The notes under the pieces are model-generated. The model did not search any database. It had not been told where the DNA came from and worked only from the letters and a program-made list of their open reading frames with translations. Made by a program: the position numbers and the translations under genes. This document shows positions 38,644 to 51,500 of a stretch of 64,000 bases of DNA, in pieces (positions within the stretch are counted from its first letter, which is position 1; every line of letters begins with the position of its first letter). This DNA is from Balaenoptera acutorostrata. Taxonomy: Eukaryota; Chordata; Mammalia; Artiodactyla; Balaenopteridae. The stretch covers positions 37,983,239 to 38,047,238 of the forward strand of contig NC_080065.1 of the NCBI RefSeq assembly GCF_949987535.1. Reading direction: 5' to 3'.

Positions 38644-38755
38644 CTTCAGCCTCTCCTTGCTCTACTTTCCCCTCGTACCAGGAGCCTTTGGCCTTCTTTC
38701 TTCAGCCTCTCCTTGCTCTACTTTCCCCTCGCACCAGGAGCCTTTGGCCTTCTTT
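38644..38755 (+). repeat. 56-bp tandem duplication
   Basis: Two copies (38644-38699, 38700-38755) of a unit beginning cttcagcctctccttgctct differ by one base (cgtacc versus cgcacc). It lies in old repeat-like intergenic DNA. The surrounding 38110-39330 has L2/MIR-like words but no gene. Confidence 0.93.
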
Positions 38756-39345
38756 CATCCCTCGAAACTGCCAAGCTCTTTCCAAACTCAGAGTCTTTGC
38801 ATAATGCTATTCCCTGTGCCAGATATGTTCTTCTCCACTGTGCTGGTTATATATTTATTGCCTCTCAGCTCCAAATTTGTCCTTTTTGCCTGTTTTGTGA
38901 AAAAATATATGAGCCCTTTAAATAATTTTTGTCAGCTGATATATTAAACTTTGTCAGTAGAGGGAGCTAGAGAGACATTACAGGAGACAAAAGGTTTTCC
39001 TTTCAGGTTCTGTGCTTGGCAGGCTTCTGCAGCAAGGCCAGCAGCTTCTCCTGGTGCCCATCTTGGGCAGTTTTGTAGCAGAGTGCCTCCTGTGAGATAC
39101 CTCACTGTGAGCAGCTTTCCCAGCACCTTGGAGGGCAGATTTCTACCAAGTCCCAGAGGGTAGAGTTCCAGCAAGTTCCACTGGTGTGAACTACTCTACT
39201 AGCCAGCTACCCACAGCCAGGAATTCTCCAACAAGGTCTAGGTCTCTATCCCAAGAGTAATGACTGCCCCTTATCTCTGCTATTCCTCTATTCTTACTTC
39301 TTACTAGCTAATCCATTGTGACTTCAATCCCGTTAATAATTCTTT

Positions 39346-39465
39346 TTTTTTTTTTTGGCCGTGCCTCGCGGTGTGCAGGATCTTAGTTCCTCAACCAAGA
39401 TAGAACCCACGCCCCCTGCAGTGGAAGTGCGGATTCTTAACCACTGGACCACCAGGGAAGTCCCT
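39346..39465 (-). repeat. CHR SINE, short form
   Basis: T run, ggccgtgcctcgcggtgtgc, then ctggaccaccagggaagtcc. TSD gttaataattcttt at 39332-39345 and 39466-39479, perfect. Confidence 0.94.
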
Positions 39466-39544
39466 GTTAATAATTCTTTATATCAAACTTTCCCTGTTCA
39501 AATGACCATGTAGCTTCTTTCTCTTGATTGGACACAGACTGGTA

Positions 39545-39835
39545 TGCACCCCTTCTCTTCACCTAATTTTATTTATCCTTTAGGTGATAATATCATTTCC
39601 TCTGAGAAGACTTCTCTGATATCTCAAACCAAATCATCCCTTTTCTTTTCCTTCATAACATCTTCCACAGTTTTAAAATTATGCATTCATTAGTGTAATT
39701 ATTATGTCTCTGTCTTCTCCCACTAGGTAACAGGCTCCAGGAGGGCAGTGATCATGTTTATTTTGTTTACTGCCATAAATCCAGTGCCTATTATAGTGCC
39801 TAACCCAATAATGGGTCATTAAATGAAAAAAGACC
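39545..39835 (+). repeat. L2/MIR-type relic
   Basis: gagaagacttctctgatatc, aacaggctccaggagggcag and cagtgcctattatagtgcct are typical L2 end text. Confidence 0.6.
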
Positions 39836-40067
39836 TCATTTATTGAGGTCCTGTTATATTCAAGTCACTGGTGGGAACTAAAAAAAAAAAAAAAAAATAG
39901 AACTTAATCCCTGTTCACAGGGGGTTGACAAAGTTATATGAAAGAATAAGACCCACACAAAAAATGTAAAGCAGTAAAGGGAAGGTTTCAAAAGAATGGT
40001 ACAAGTTGTAAGTACTAGTAATTCAGAGGCAATCAAGAATTTATTTTTAGAAAGACTTTGTATTTTT

Positions 40068-40371
40068 GGGGGGCTTCCCTGGTGGCGCAGTGGTTGAGAA
40101 TCCACCTGCCAATGCAGGGGACGCTGACTCAATCTCTGGCCTGGGAGGATCCCACATGCCGCAGAGTAGCTGGGCCCGTGCGCCACAACAGCTGAGCCTG
40201 GGCTCTGGAGCCCACGAGCCACAGCTGCTGAGCCTGCGTGCCACAACTACTGAAGCACGTGCGCCTAGAGCCCGTGCTCTGCAACAGGAGAAGACACGAC
40301 AGTGAGAAGCCCATGCACCGCAACGGAGACCCAACACAGCCAAAAAACAAACAAACTAATTAATTTTTAAA
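40068..40371 (+). repeat. CHR SINE, long form
   Basis: Head ggcttccctggtggcgcagt, body with gccacaactactgaagcacg, (AAAC)n tail. TSD aaagactttgtattttt (40051-40067) and aaagactgtatttttt (40372-40387). Confidence 0.93.
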
Positions 40372-40387
40372 AAAGACTGTATTTTTT

Positions 40388-41331
40388 ATAAAATCCCTAG
40401 AAATTAATTTCTTCTTAGCTAATTGGATTTTATCTGTTATATATCAATTGGGAGGAAAATGGTCCAAATGAGATCAATTATTTATTTTAGAAGATACTTT
40501 TTGGTAGGTTCATAATGAGTTATTAATTTCAATGAGTTTTTAAAATCTAGCATTATATTTGTATTTGTTCTATGCATTGTAGGTTTCCTAAAGTAGAAAT
40601 AATTAACTATAAAATTGGAGAAATTACTCACATTTTCTCTTTTCTGGGACTGGGTCTCTGGCTTTAAGCCCTTTCTTCAGTGTGCATTGGTGAGGGCCGG
40701 CTGTTAGATGTTTATATCTATGGTGAGGGTCTTCTACACATGCTTACTTTGGTATGATTTTGGACAAATCACAGTATCACGTATTCTAGGATTTGGAGCA
40801 GTTAATAGTTAAACTCTGTCCAGTTTCTTCACCCAGAGATGAGGGGCTGTACTATATGTTCTCAGGTCCCTTCCAATTCTCTCTGAAGACATGCACACAC
40901 TTACTATCAGTTGAGCAATAATTCCCAGTGTCAGGTATGTTTCCCGCTGAAAGTCCATGGTTGTTTAATGAATCTCTGGAACTGTAAATTTTATTTAATA
41001 TATATACTTAGTGAGGTTTGGCATTTTGAGATGTCAAATGCTTATAAGAATTTTGATTCTTTAGCCCACATTGATCACATAATGCAACCTTCCTGGCCTT
41101 CAGCTTCCTGATTAGAGAGTAATATATTGACAAGATAACATGAAGTTTTTGTTTAATTAATAAACTTTTCCTGAGTATTTATTACATATCAGGCACTGTA
41201 GGAATCCCTGAGGATACAAAATTAATACCTGATTCCTGCTCCCTATGTTTAGGGAGAATTGAAGGAGGAAGAAACTGGTGTTACAAAGGTCAGCTAGAAA
41301 GCCACTGTGGTCAATTACACTATTTCCTTAT
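40388..41331. other. Intergenic, old repeat debris
   Basis: 40790-40890 resembles antisense MIR (cagtttcttcacccagagat). 41155-41260 resembles an old repeat (gtatttattacatatcaggc). Nothing else. Confidence 0.4.
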
Positions 41332-41762
41332 GTCAACTGCCAAAAAAGTGCACAACGTGAGAGTTGTGAGTTAAGTTTTATTTGGGGCCTCATGAGGACT
41401 ATAGCCTGGACTGTAGATAGCTCTGAGGAACTGTCAGTGTATATATGATTTTAGTGAAGGGGGATATGTGCAGTCAAGCACACATTTTGGCAGAAGGTTG
41501 CTGCTAGTCACCAGGAGCAGATGTCTCCATTAATGATTTTACTGGTTTTCTAGAAATGAGAAGACACAAGAAATGGGGCTCACAAAATCTTCTCCTGAAA
41601 ATATATAACTATCTGAAGGTCTGTTCTGCAGTTTTTCCCAGAGTACAGTGTGCCTCGTTTCTGATCTCTACCCTGAACTTCTTTCAGAGTGTGTTGAAGG
41701 TCAGCGACTACAGTGGCTAGTGACTTCATTCTTGTAGAATGGCAACAGATGACAAGCGACAA
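41332..41762 (-). repeat. Endogenous retrovirus LTR (solo), minus orientation
   Basis: On the minus strand it starts TGTCGCTTGTCATCTG and ends with AATAAAACTTAACTCACAAC then TCTCACGTTGTGCAC and GTTGACA. It matches the R/U5 of the plus-strand LTR at 12843-13313. No internal genes. Confidence 0.75.
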
Positions 41763-41769
41763 CTTTTAG

Positions 41770-42539
41770 TTGGCACCTATTTTTAGTATTTTCTATTAAA
41801 TAAAAAACTATTTTCTGTAAGAAAGAAGATAGGATGGAGATTATTCAAGATATACTGTGTCAAATTGAAAAACGAAAAAAACGAGTTAAAGATTTGTTTG
41901 ACCAGAGGCAAGAAAATAGGGACTGCAAAGTGGAAGTTAGACTCCTGAGTGCTTTGAAACTCACAGTTGAGAGGATGAACTTTTCACACGAAGGGCTTTA
42001 AGGCAGGGTCTTCAGATGTATGGCAATAGAAATTTTTGTAAATGCAAAATTTTTGTACTATTGGACATGAGATGATGATGAATATGTTAAATGTGAGCTA
42101 GACAGAGCAGACCAGAAATAAAACAAACCCAGCTGCTAAAATTAAACTTTAAAAAAGCGACACTCAACCGCTTAGACTGGGAATTTCCACCAGTGTTTGG
42201 AGGTCCCCACCTAGACGCACAGTAACCTCTTAGAGACTTGGATGTTCTCCAGGAGAGCCAGTCTTTTTTTTTTTTTTTTTTTAACCAGAGAAGGAATGAT
42301 TTACTACTTGCAGCAAGGAGGGAGAACACCAGGGATCTTTCCCAAAGCAGTGTCTCCCAGGCTTTCCATATTTTAGGCAACCAAAACCAGACAGTCCTAT
42401 TTTCAGACTTTCCTGTCTGCTCTATTGACTGCGGCTGCAGCGCTGGACACAGGGCAGAGACCAGCCAGCCACTGCGGAACTCTCTAGTCAGAGCCCACGC
42501 CACCCACTCCCAACCCCCAACCCCCACCAGAGATCTGGC
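41770..42539. other. RIMOC1 upstream flank
   Basis: Unique-looking DNA with a T run at 42264-42282. It becomes GC-richer toward the island. No exon is supported. Confidence 0.45.
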
Positions 42540-43140
42540 TTCTCATTGGGTCAGCGTGGGGACATGAGCGGCTTCCGATTGGTTTAGAGGAGGGGAGGTG
42601 CGTCCTGACGTCACGCCCGCCCCCAAAAGTCGGCCTGCTGCTCAGGGCTCTGGAGAGAGAATTCCGAGAAGGAAGAAAATAACCCGGAACAACCTGTGCG
42701 GGCCTGAGCCTGCTCCCTTTTGGAGCTGGGGCCCCCTCCCACCTATCAGGAGAGCTCCACCCCCCCACTCCCCGCCGACGCCGGGGTATCAGGTGACCGC
42801 AGGCCGGCGCAGTCACGTGGCTAGGCGCGCCCGCCCGTTGTGGCCATGGCGGCCTCAGGCTCCAGTGTGGTGAGGCGAGTGGAGGAGCTCGGGGACCTGG
42901 CTCAGGCCCACATACAACAACTTAGCGAAGCCGCCGGCGAAGATGGTGAGGGAGCCGAGGAGAGGGAGGGAGGCGGGCGGGCGGACGGTTGTTCAGAGCT
43001 GGCGGTCGACGGCCGTAGGGGCTGAGGCTGCGGCCTGTTGTCCGTGTGGATCCCAGGCCAGGACTGCCGAAGGTGTTGCCCTTCTGGCCCCCGCTGCGGG
43101 GTCGCTGGTCCACCTCCAAGAACTCACAGCGCCTTAAGGC
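42540..43140 (+). promoter_or_regulatory. RIMOC1: RIMOC1 CpG-island promoter
   Basis: A GC/CpG-rich island surrounds the start codon. Readable sites are two inverted CCAAT boxes (ATTGG at 42545-42549 and 42578-42582, 33 bp apart, a spacing typical of NF-Y pairs) and a full palindromic CRE TGACGTCA at 42606-42613. There is also an E-box GTCACGTGGC at 42812-42821, only 24 bp before the ATG. No TATA box is seen. The TSS is probably between the CRE and the ATG; this is inference. Confidence 0.8.
42846..42945 (+). CDS. RIMOC1: RIMOC1 coding exon 1 (residues 1-33 plus one base)
   Basis: The start ATG at 42846 has G at -3 and G at +4 and sits within the CpG island. It reads [20 protein letters not shown] to SEAAGED and ends GAAGATG|GTGAGG. 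The single trailing G combines with AT at 47783 to encode Asp34. Human begins very similarly, with small changes near residues 4-5. Confidence 0.96.
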
Positions 43141-46100
43141 AAGGCGTTTGCTTCGAGACCCCATTTTTCATAACCCATGAAAAGCGCTGAAATCTCAGTC
43201 ATATCAGTGCTGCTTGTCTTTAACTGTCTCGGTAGCAACTGGGAAAAGGGCAAGATCTGGATGGAAGTACACATGGAAGTTTAAATGAGTGGTTAAAGTT
43301 GGATGATGGTACGCAAATAAGTAATGGTTTTGCGTGTAGTAGAGATAGCTAGGCGTGTATAACAGTTCGACTTTTTCATTGCTTCGTTGTAAATTTCTGT
43401 GTTATGTTTTGGGTTCTAAACTCAGCTGTAAACAATATAGAAGAGGTTTACATTGGTATAATTTAGACGATTCTCTCACATTCATCACCTCAGGTCTCAC
43501 AAGGGCCCTGTCAGTACTAGAATACTTTTTTGGAAATGTCTAAGCGGTTTCCTTTGAAAAACTGACGGAGAATTACTTCGACTTTTGTTCTCTTTCAATA
43601 CTTATCAGCTGCCTGTACGTTTCTACATTATTTCTTTTTGAGTTTTGCACTTTTACTACAGATAGACAGTTTTAAAAATTCTTGTGGACTGTCTCATTGT
43701 CATCGAACCCATAGGAAAATAGTAGTGGAACGTTTTCCCAAGCGATTGAGTAGTTGGTGAATTTATTGAATAGGGTCCATGATAAAATGGCTCTAGTTCC
43801 AGTGAAGATTATTTGCTGGATTTTCTTTTCTTAGGGGTATGTTTTTAAAAACCCACAGACTACCCTGAAGCTGTTTTCTTTTTTGGTTTGTGGTAAGTGA
43901 ATCACATGAATAGTTAGTTCATGGACAGTAGTAGCTGTACCTGGAAGTGTATCTAGGTTACTTCTAAGTAAGCTATTCAGTGATCTCCACCCCACTCCAA
44001 CTCCATTAGAATCAGTCTAAAGAGATCAAAGAATGTATGTTATTCACTTACCATTGAACCCAAAAGCCATTCTCATTTTCTAATGGAAGAGTTCTTTAAT
44101 CCAGTCTAGAATGAGGGCTGAAAATAAAAGTAAAGTGGTATATATTCTTGTTTGGAGGCTTTAAAGTTCTGAAGTGTACTGGAATTAAAATAGTAGTGGT
44201 CCACATTATGAGCTATTCATCAGTATTACTAGCAAGATTTTCTTATATTTATGATGTTGAATTAAAATATGGTTGCATGTATTTGAATTGAACTTGTGTT
44301 TTCCCATAGCACAAAAATAATATGCGCCCAAAATTTGTCCTTTAATGATATTTATATTAGGTTATAGGGATTGATAGTTCCTGTTGTCTTTAAATTAGAT
44401 CAGATACAACCAGACACTAGTCCATCTAAGAATACTCTCCTTTTTACCTCTGGTCAATTTTTGTTCATTTATTTCTCATGGTACAAGCATAGTATGTTTA
44501 CTTTATGGAAATATACCATGAGAGGGACTTTTTCAGGGACTATGTAAGAATCACTTGTCTTTGCCTTGTCAGTCACTGCTTTGAATGGTTAGGAAAAATA
44601 CTACATTTCATAAAAGTTTTCTAAAATTGTGAGCCATTATCCCTCCACCTCTGTAATTATGTCATGAATTCATATGAGATACTCCTTCAGCAGTGGTTCA
44701 GTGAATTCAGTGCAAGTCTTTACATTTAAAACAATCCTGCAAATTAAGAAGAAAGTATCAACTCAGTGTTTTAAGAAGTACCTAAGGAGGACCATGTTTC
44801 ATACAATTTAGTTCACAATAGAATTTTTTTTTCTGAGCTGTGTGGATGATCCTTCTGGGCTGAGGAGAGATAGGAGGGCAGTGCTAAAGAACTAGTTTTC
44901 AATTTAGGTGAATAGTGGACCTTAAAGCGGTCAGAATCTGGTTTAGATACAGGTTAGGCTTTACCAGGGAAAACTTAAAGTCATCGTATTATTGCCAACA
45001 GACGCAACTTAAGCTGGTGGTGCTTTCGTTCCAACGCTGAGCAGCTTACGCACCTGTGTAGGTGCTGAGGCTGGATCAGATGGACCCTCACCAAGTGCTA
45101 CATTTTCTGTCCATTTGCCAGTGAGGGGAAAAGGATATATATTTCAGGAGGAAGCCACAGAGGGGCACACTTAGGAACTTAAGCGTCTTGATGGTGGGCA
45201 TATTGAAATTTGGCTACGTGAGATGATGCAGAAGTGTGGATGGCACCTTGGTATGGACGCTTTGTAGGTTAGGGAGGAAAAATCCATAAGAAAAAGTGAA
45301 AACATCGAAGCAAAGGGAATATGACATAAGAGAAAAGGAAGAAATTAGACAATGTAGAGGGGGAGTGAGGGGGAGTTGTTTTTAAAGGGTATATCAGAAG
45401 TATTTAGTTTAATTTTGTCTGGGTTTTGAAGGCATTAAGTAATTTGTCCCATTTCTAGGTTTTTAAAGGAGTAAAATATTCAGGAAATTTGTGTAATTTT
45501 AATTGTAACAGCTATTTGCATACATAAATACATAAACACAATTATAAAGTTATAATTGCTCAGAGTGCTTACATTTTATGAGACATTTGATTTAATCAAT
45601 CATGTTAGTTTTTTGGAGACTATATTTATGAAGTTATAAGTTTTTAGTGGAAGTCCTTTCTGTAGATTTATGTATATTATTTGTACTATTCCAATACAGG
45701 TTTTAAATTTATTGCTTAAACATTTTGAGTATGTCAGCATCATAGAAGAAGCATTATGAAAATACAGATTGCACTTAAGAAGTGGCAACTGAAGCTAGAA
45801 AGTTTTCAGTCCAGCTTTCAAGAATAAATTTCCATGATAAATTTAAGTATGATTAGGCATTATGATGTACTTCATGTTTTACAAAAGATATTATTACCAT
45901 GTTGTAATAATTTCATTTCATCATTTTAGATATGTAACTTTTTTCATTTAAATGACACTCTGAAACTATGTGAAGTAATCATTTTTTTTTGTTTTTTTTT
46001 TTTTTGAAGAAAAATTAAGTCTTACTTATTTTTAAAACCAAACCACTAGGAAAATATAACACAGTCTTGAAACAGCAAACAGACATGCTATATTATCATT

Positions 46101-48542
46101 TCAAGTAATAAGTTGGTAAAAACACAAGGTCCTTAATAAAATGATAAGGTGCCAGAACTGGGGCAAGAACAACGCAGGTCACAAAAGTGGTATCTGGTAA
46201 CGGAGGGCTGTCCCTTTTTTTGCCCTAAAGGAGTCACAGCTCGCCCCTGAGTTGCTTACTTTTTCTCCTTTGACCTTCGTGTTGCCAGGGGATTATCTCA
46301 ACAGAACTCTGTTATTATAGGGGGCAAAGTAAGCAATACTGGGTTTAGGCTTTCATTCTATTTTGTTTTATGAAAACAAGATTTTTCCAAGGCCAGTACT
46401 TCATAACTCTCTTAATTACGCACCTAACAATTCCTCTTTTGCTGTTCATTCCTCATTGCTAGCATATAGCACAATCAAAATGCCCTTTCCCTTCAAGGGT
46501 GAGTATCACTGCAAGATTGTCTTGTCACTCAGCTGACTCTGCTGCAGACACCCTCAGGGCCCATCATGGCTGCCAGTTAGAGGGAAGGTTTGCTTCCCCT
46601 ACCAGTGTGATAGCGCTTCTTATATTTTTGCAGGGTCTCCAGGCTGAAAGATGTAATATGTGAGAATTTTAAGAACTGTGCATCCACATCTTGATGGCCA
46701 GAAATGAATATCCGCAAGGACCCTTTCAAAGTTTTTATCCAAACTACCTCTCCCAACTCTACATCTTAAAGTAACTTCATGCCCTTGTATATAAAACAAA
46801 ACCAAGCAAAACAAATCCCCAGAAGCCCCCCTTTCCCCTTCTAAATTAGTGACCTCATGGATTTTGTTTTATTTCCAGTTTGTGGAGAATGTTGTAGTGA
46901 TCCTTCTGGTTAACAGGAGGTTGGCAACAAATAGAAACACCTCTCCTCACACTCCACCCGATCATAAGCAGATCAGATGAACCTGCCAGCCTGTTGATAT
47001 CTGTGTACTAAGAGAATCTGGTACCTTGGAGTGCTGTGGTTTGGTACAAGGGAGACTCCCTGTTGCCAGGATAAGCACTTGCCACATGAAATTCAGGCTC
47101 ACAAAAACTCTCCTGTGCTATCTCTGACCCAAATTTTAGCACCAGGTTTTTTCACTTTCTAGGATTCAAACACAAAGGAACCAGTGTCCAGAGGCAAGTG
47201 ACATAGGCCTTAAACTTGCTGCCATCCTTAATTTCCTCATTCATAAACTTTAGAAAACCCAAATCCCCATTCCTCTTTTTAAATAGATTCCTGGCTTCAG
47301 CCCCGATAGCCAATAGCAGACATCTGTTTCCCAATGGATGAGAGAGACTCCTTCATCTTGGTCATGGTTGGGATGAGGTTCATGTGGTCATCCACGCACT
47401 TGGTGACGTAACTCTCCTGCTGCCGCTTCACCTGAAGCTCTTTACTCCCCGCATCTATTGAATCTTTGGCTTTGTCGTTGCAATGCATGGTGCACCATTC
47501 CAGGCGGTCCTGGAACTTCTCCAGCTCGCTGGTCACCAGGGCCTGGGCTTGAGCCAGAGGTGCACGGCAGCGCGCAATGCACTGGTGCACTTGCTGCGTG
47601 GGCGCCTGGCTGTCCTCACAGCAGCCGGCGCTGCACCGGAACATGAGGCCCTGCATCTTCCGGATGTTCTGTCTCTCCAGACTCTTCACCATAGAGTCCA
47701 CCGCCTCCTGCGCCCGGAGCTGCTGCAGCTGCGCCATGATGACCCCGCGCTGCTCCAGTAATCATGTTTTTATCTCTTATAGATCACTTTTTAATTCGGG
47801 CCTCTGCAGCTCTAGAAAAATTGAAACTTCTGTGTGGAGAAGACAAAGAATGTTCAAATGCATCAAATCTTCTTGAACTTTACACACAGGTACTGAAACA
47901 GATGAGGCTTCTGACGTTGTTGAGGCAGTTTGCTTATTTAAGAGGGTTGACTCCAAAATTTAGGTGTAATGAAAGCAGTTTATTCCCTATTTAAAGTGTT
48001 TGTGTTAAAAAAACTGTATGTATAAAGCATATAGACTTGAAGCTGTAAGGCAGTAAGTATCCTTACAAAGAAGAAAAGTTTATTGGATGTGTTGATAAAA
48101 AAGGAAAAAAATCTTGCAGATAACAGTATTGCTTCCCTTTATAGATAATAAAGCAAAACACTCAAATGTGCAATTTCCAAGGTGTGAAAGGTTAGTCAGA
48201 GGGAATGGAGGTTTCTATAAGGGCTCTGATTATTTTTTTTTTCCCTGAAATTCACCTTTCCTTTGGATTCTCAACTTGACTACCTGTGCTTTTGTTATGC
48301 AAGTCCATAAGATTTTTCTGTTCCCCTCTTCTTTTTTTACTTTCCTTTCAAATTCAGACCTTTCTACAGATAAGATCTGTTTTCTCAGTTTTCTCAAACA
48401 CTGCTGAGGCAAGTGGACACTAAGAAACATAATTTTGAGGGACTTCCCTGGCGGTCCAGCGGTTAAGGCTCCATGCTTCCACTGCAAGGGGCATGGGTTC
48501 GATCCCTGGTCAGGGAACTAAGATCCCGCAGGCCGTGCAGTG

Positions 48543-48577
<35 letters not shown>

Positions 48578-51500
48578 AACATAATTTTATTATAGTAACT
48601 AACATTTGTATAGCACTTTATAGTTGACAGAGTGCTTCATATGCCCTTACTTGATTGCCAAGGGATAATAAAGATGAAGTGGTTTATAGGAAATAGAGTA
48701 AACTTAGTCAAGTTTCCAAAATGCACATTCATAGCACTTAGGTGCCTGACACTCTGCTTTCTGTTACGAGGTACATGGAGATGGTTTCTGCCTTCTGATG
48801 TGGTTGAATGAGCCCGTAACAACTACCCACAAACCCCTGAGAGCTGTTACAATTTGGGAGAAATTTGCCTGACTCTCTTATCTTTCAGAAGGTTCCTTGC
48901 TTGTCTCGTTTCTTTCACATGGGAGAGTTCTAAACATTTTAACTTATTTCTAAGAATAAGGCAAAAGAATTAGAAATATAGATTAAAATTCCCCAAACCC
49001 CTTTGGATCTTACTTATGGTTCTGAATCAACAGGTCATTTTCCTTAGGATGATGATCTCTCCCTTCCTGGCTTAGGCCTTCTGCACAAGAGCACTTAACA
49101 CTTAAGTAGTGCTGTGTGCTAGGTAATGTTCGAAGTGTTTACATATGTTAATTCATTTTACCCTCAAAGCAAGGGACTTTGAAAGGCATTTGGATCAGTT
49201 TCTTCATTTTGTCAATGAAGAAACTGAGGCTCCAAAAATAAGATAAAATATGACTTGTCTTTTGTTAGTTAGGTAGAAATGATACCAGAACTCAGTTTCC
49301 TTAGTCTTATTCCAGTAGATTAAACAAAGAAAAAGGATCGGGTAGTTTTAAAGTGCTGGCGCTTCATTTGAGAAACAGGTAATCCTTTGAAGATTCAGTA
49401 TACAAAACTAGAGGTAGTGACCTTGTCTTGATATGGCAGGCATTTAGAAAATGTTCAGGAAGTATATATGTACAAATAGCAAAAACTATAATAATTAAAC
49501 TTTTCATAATTATATTGTATATAGTTAGCTTATCTGAATTAAAACATAAATACCCATTTTACTTTTTGAGGGAAGCTAAATTATCTTAATTCAGTATTTT
49601 AGAAAAATCCTATGAAATTTACTATAAAGTTCATCTTAGATTATATTTATAGCTAGATATTTTGACTACTTCTTAAATTTAAATACTGTGCTAGAAGATT
49701 TAAATGTCAAAATAAAGTATCTATATATGTAAGATTAAACTATAAGAATTATTCATTTGAGTTGAAATCATTTATAGTTTTTTTTCTCTTTTACTTCAGG
49801 CTATTTTGGACATGACGTATTTTGAGGAGAACAAGCTAGTAGATGAAGATTTTCCTGAAGATTCTTCACAAAAAGTAAAAGAGTTGATCAGTTTTCTTTC
49901 AGAACCAGAAATTTTGGTTAAAGAAAATAATATGCATCCAAAAGTAAGTTTTGCACAACTATGAATTACGGTGGAATGCGGCTGATTCCTGCTGTATTAC
50001 CCTTTAGAATCTGTATTTTTTTTTTCTTAAATGTATCTTTGTTTTAAATTAAGATTGAAGGAGGGACATAAGAGAGTTGAACATTTCAGACTGATGTCAC
50101 AACTCAAGTATCATATTTTTGTAAATATGTTTCAGAATGTTTGTTTGATGGAATTATATTGTAACTACAGTGCCTAGTAATTTTCTAAACATACACATTT
50201 GCTGTTTCTGCTCCCTTTACTTTTGCAGATGCTATGTTTTCTTGAAGGTCCCTAGTAACCTAATACCACGTCTCTCATCCTTTCAGTCTTCTTCTGCCTG
50301 GACATTTGTTGCCTTTCTTTCCAATGATCACCCCATCCTTTGGAGACCCTGCATGCTCCTCTTCATCTCTAAGAAGCCTTGCTCTTGCTCATTTCAAGCA
50401 TCTCCCCTCTCTTCCATTCTGGAAACATAGGCACTCCCCAAAGATACCTCCTTAATCCTCTGATAGTCTGTAGTTTGTCTTTGCTTGACAACTTGTTTTT
50501 ACTGCTGTCTCTATTTAGATGATTCCAAGATTTTTGTCTCTAGCTTTCAAGCAAATAATTTCTCATCTTGAACTGTCCGCTGGCTTTCTCTATGTAGATA
50601 TCTTTGTTGCTCTTTGTGTTTATCAGGGAATGCTAACTGTAGAAACAAATAATCCCAAGTTTTAAATGATACCACATAGTAAAAGTTTGATTTATTAAAA
50701 TTGTTTTTGTGTATATCTTTTCATTGTTTTATTTTAGCAATAGTAGAAATTGTTTCAAGTAATGTATATTTCTGAAAACTTATTTTTTCCGTCAGATTAT
50801 GGAATACTTATATTTCAAATATATTAGCGAATTGGCTACTAAAATACTTGAATATCAATTTTCTAGAAATATTTGTAAATTGGAGTAGTTATTTTAATTT
50901 TCATGTAGCAATAGATTTCTATATTTCTAATTGATTCAGAGTAAGGCATTCCTGTGTAGGTTGCTAAGTAAAGAGCAAATTTTGTGAAATGAGTATTTTT
51001 AATTGCTCAATATTTTGAAATTTAATTTTGGTTTTTATAGACACGAAGTTTCTCTGTTTAGCTATGTCTTTGTTGTATTTCAGCACTGCGATTTGCTTGG
51101 GGATGAACTCCTGGAATGTCTCTCTTGGAGACGAGGAGCCCTACTCTACATGTATTGTCATTCTCTGACCAAAAGGAGAGAATGGCTCACAAGAAAATCT
51201 AGCTTGCTTAAAAAGGTGAAAAAGCATTCCTCATACATTTTTGATTGTTGACATTTGTAGGTTTCCAAAAGCTGTTTAGTACAGGATTAAGAGTAGAGGA
51301 ATCAAAGGGCCTGGGTTGGCATTCCAGGCCTGTACTTACCAGCTATGTAATCTTAAACAAATTGGAATTACTGTGAAGATTAAATAAGATAACATGTGAA
51401 AGCCCTTTGTAAACTGGGAAGTTTTATATGTTTTTTTTTAAGTTCTGGATTTTTATTTTTTATCGTGCAAGATAGATAATCTATATTAATTTCTAAGCAT

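Noticed and set aside
47764..47994. Alternative RIMOC1 start frame upstream of exon 2
   Set aside because: The frame is exon 2 read from an intronic ATG into the following intron. Exon 1 with a CpG promoter and matching N-terminus exists at 42846.
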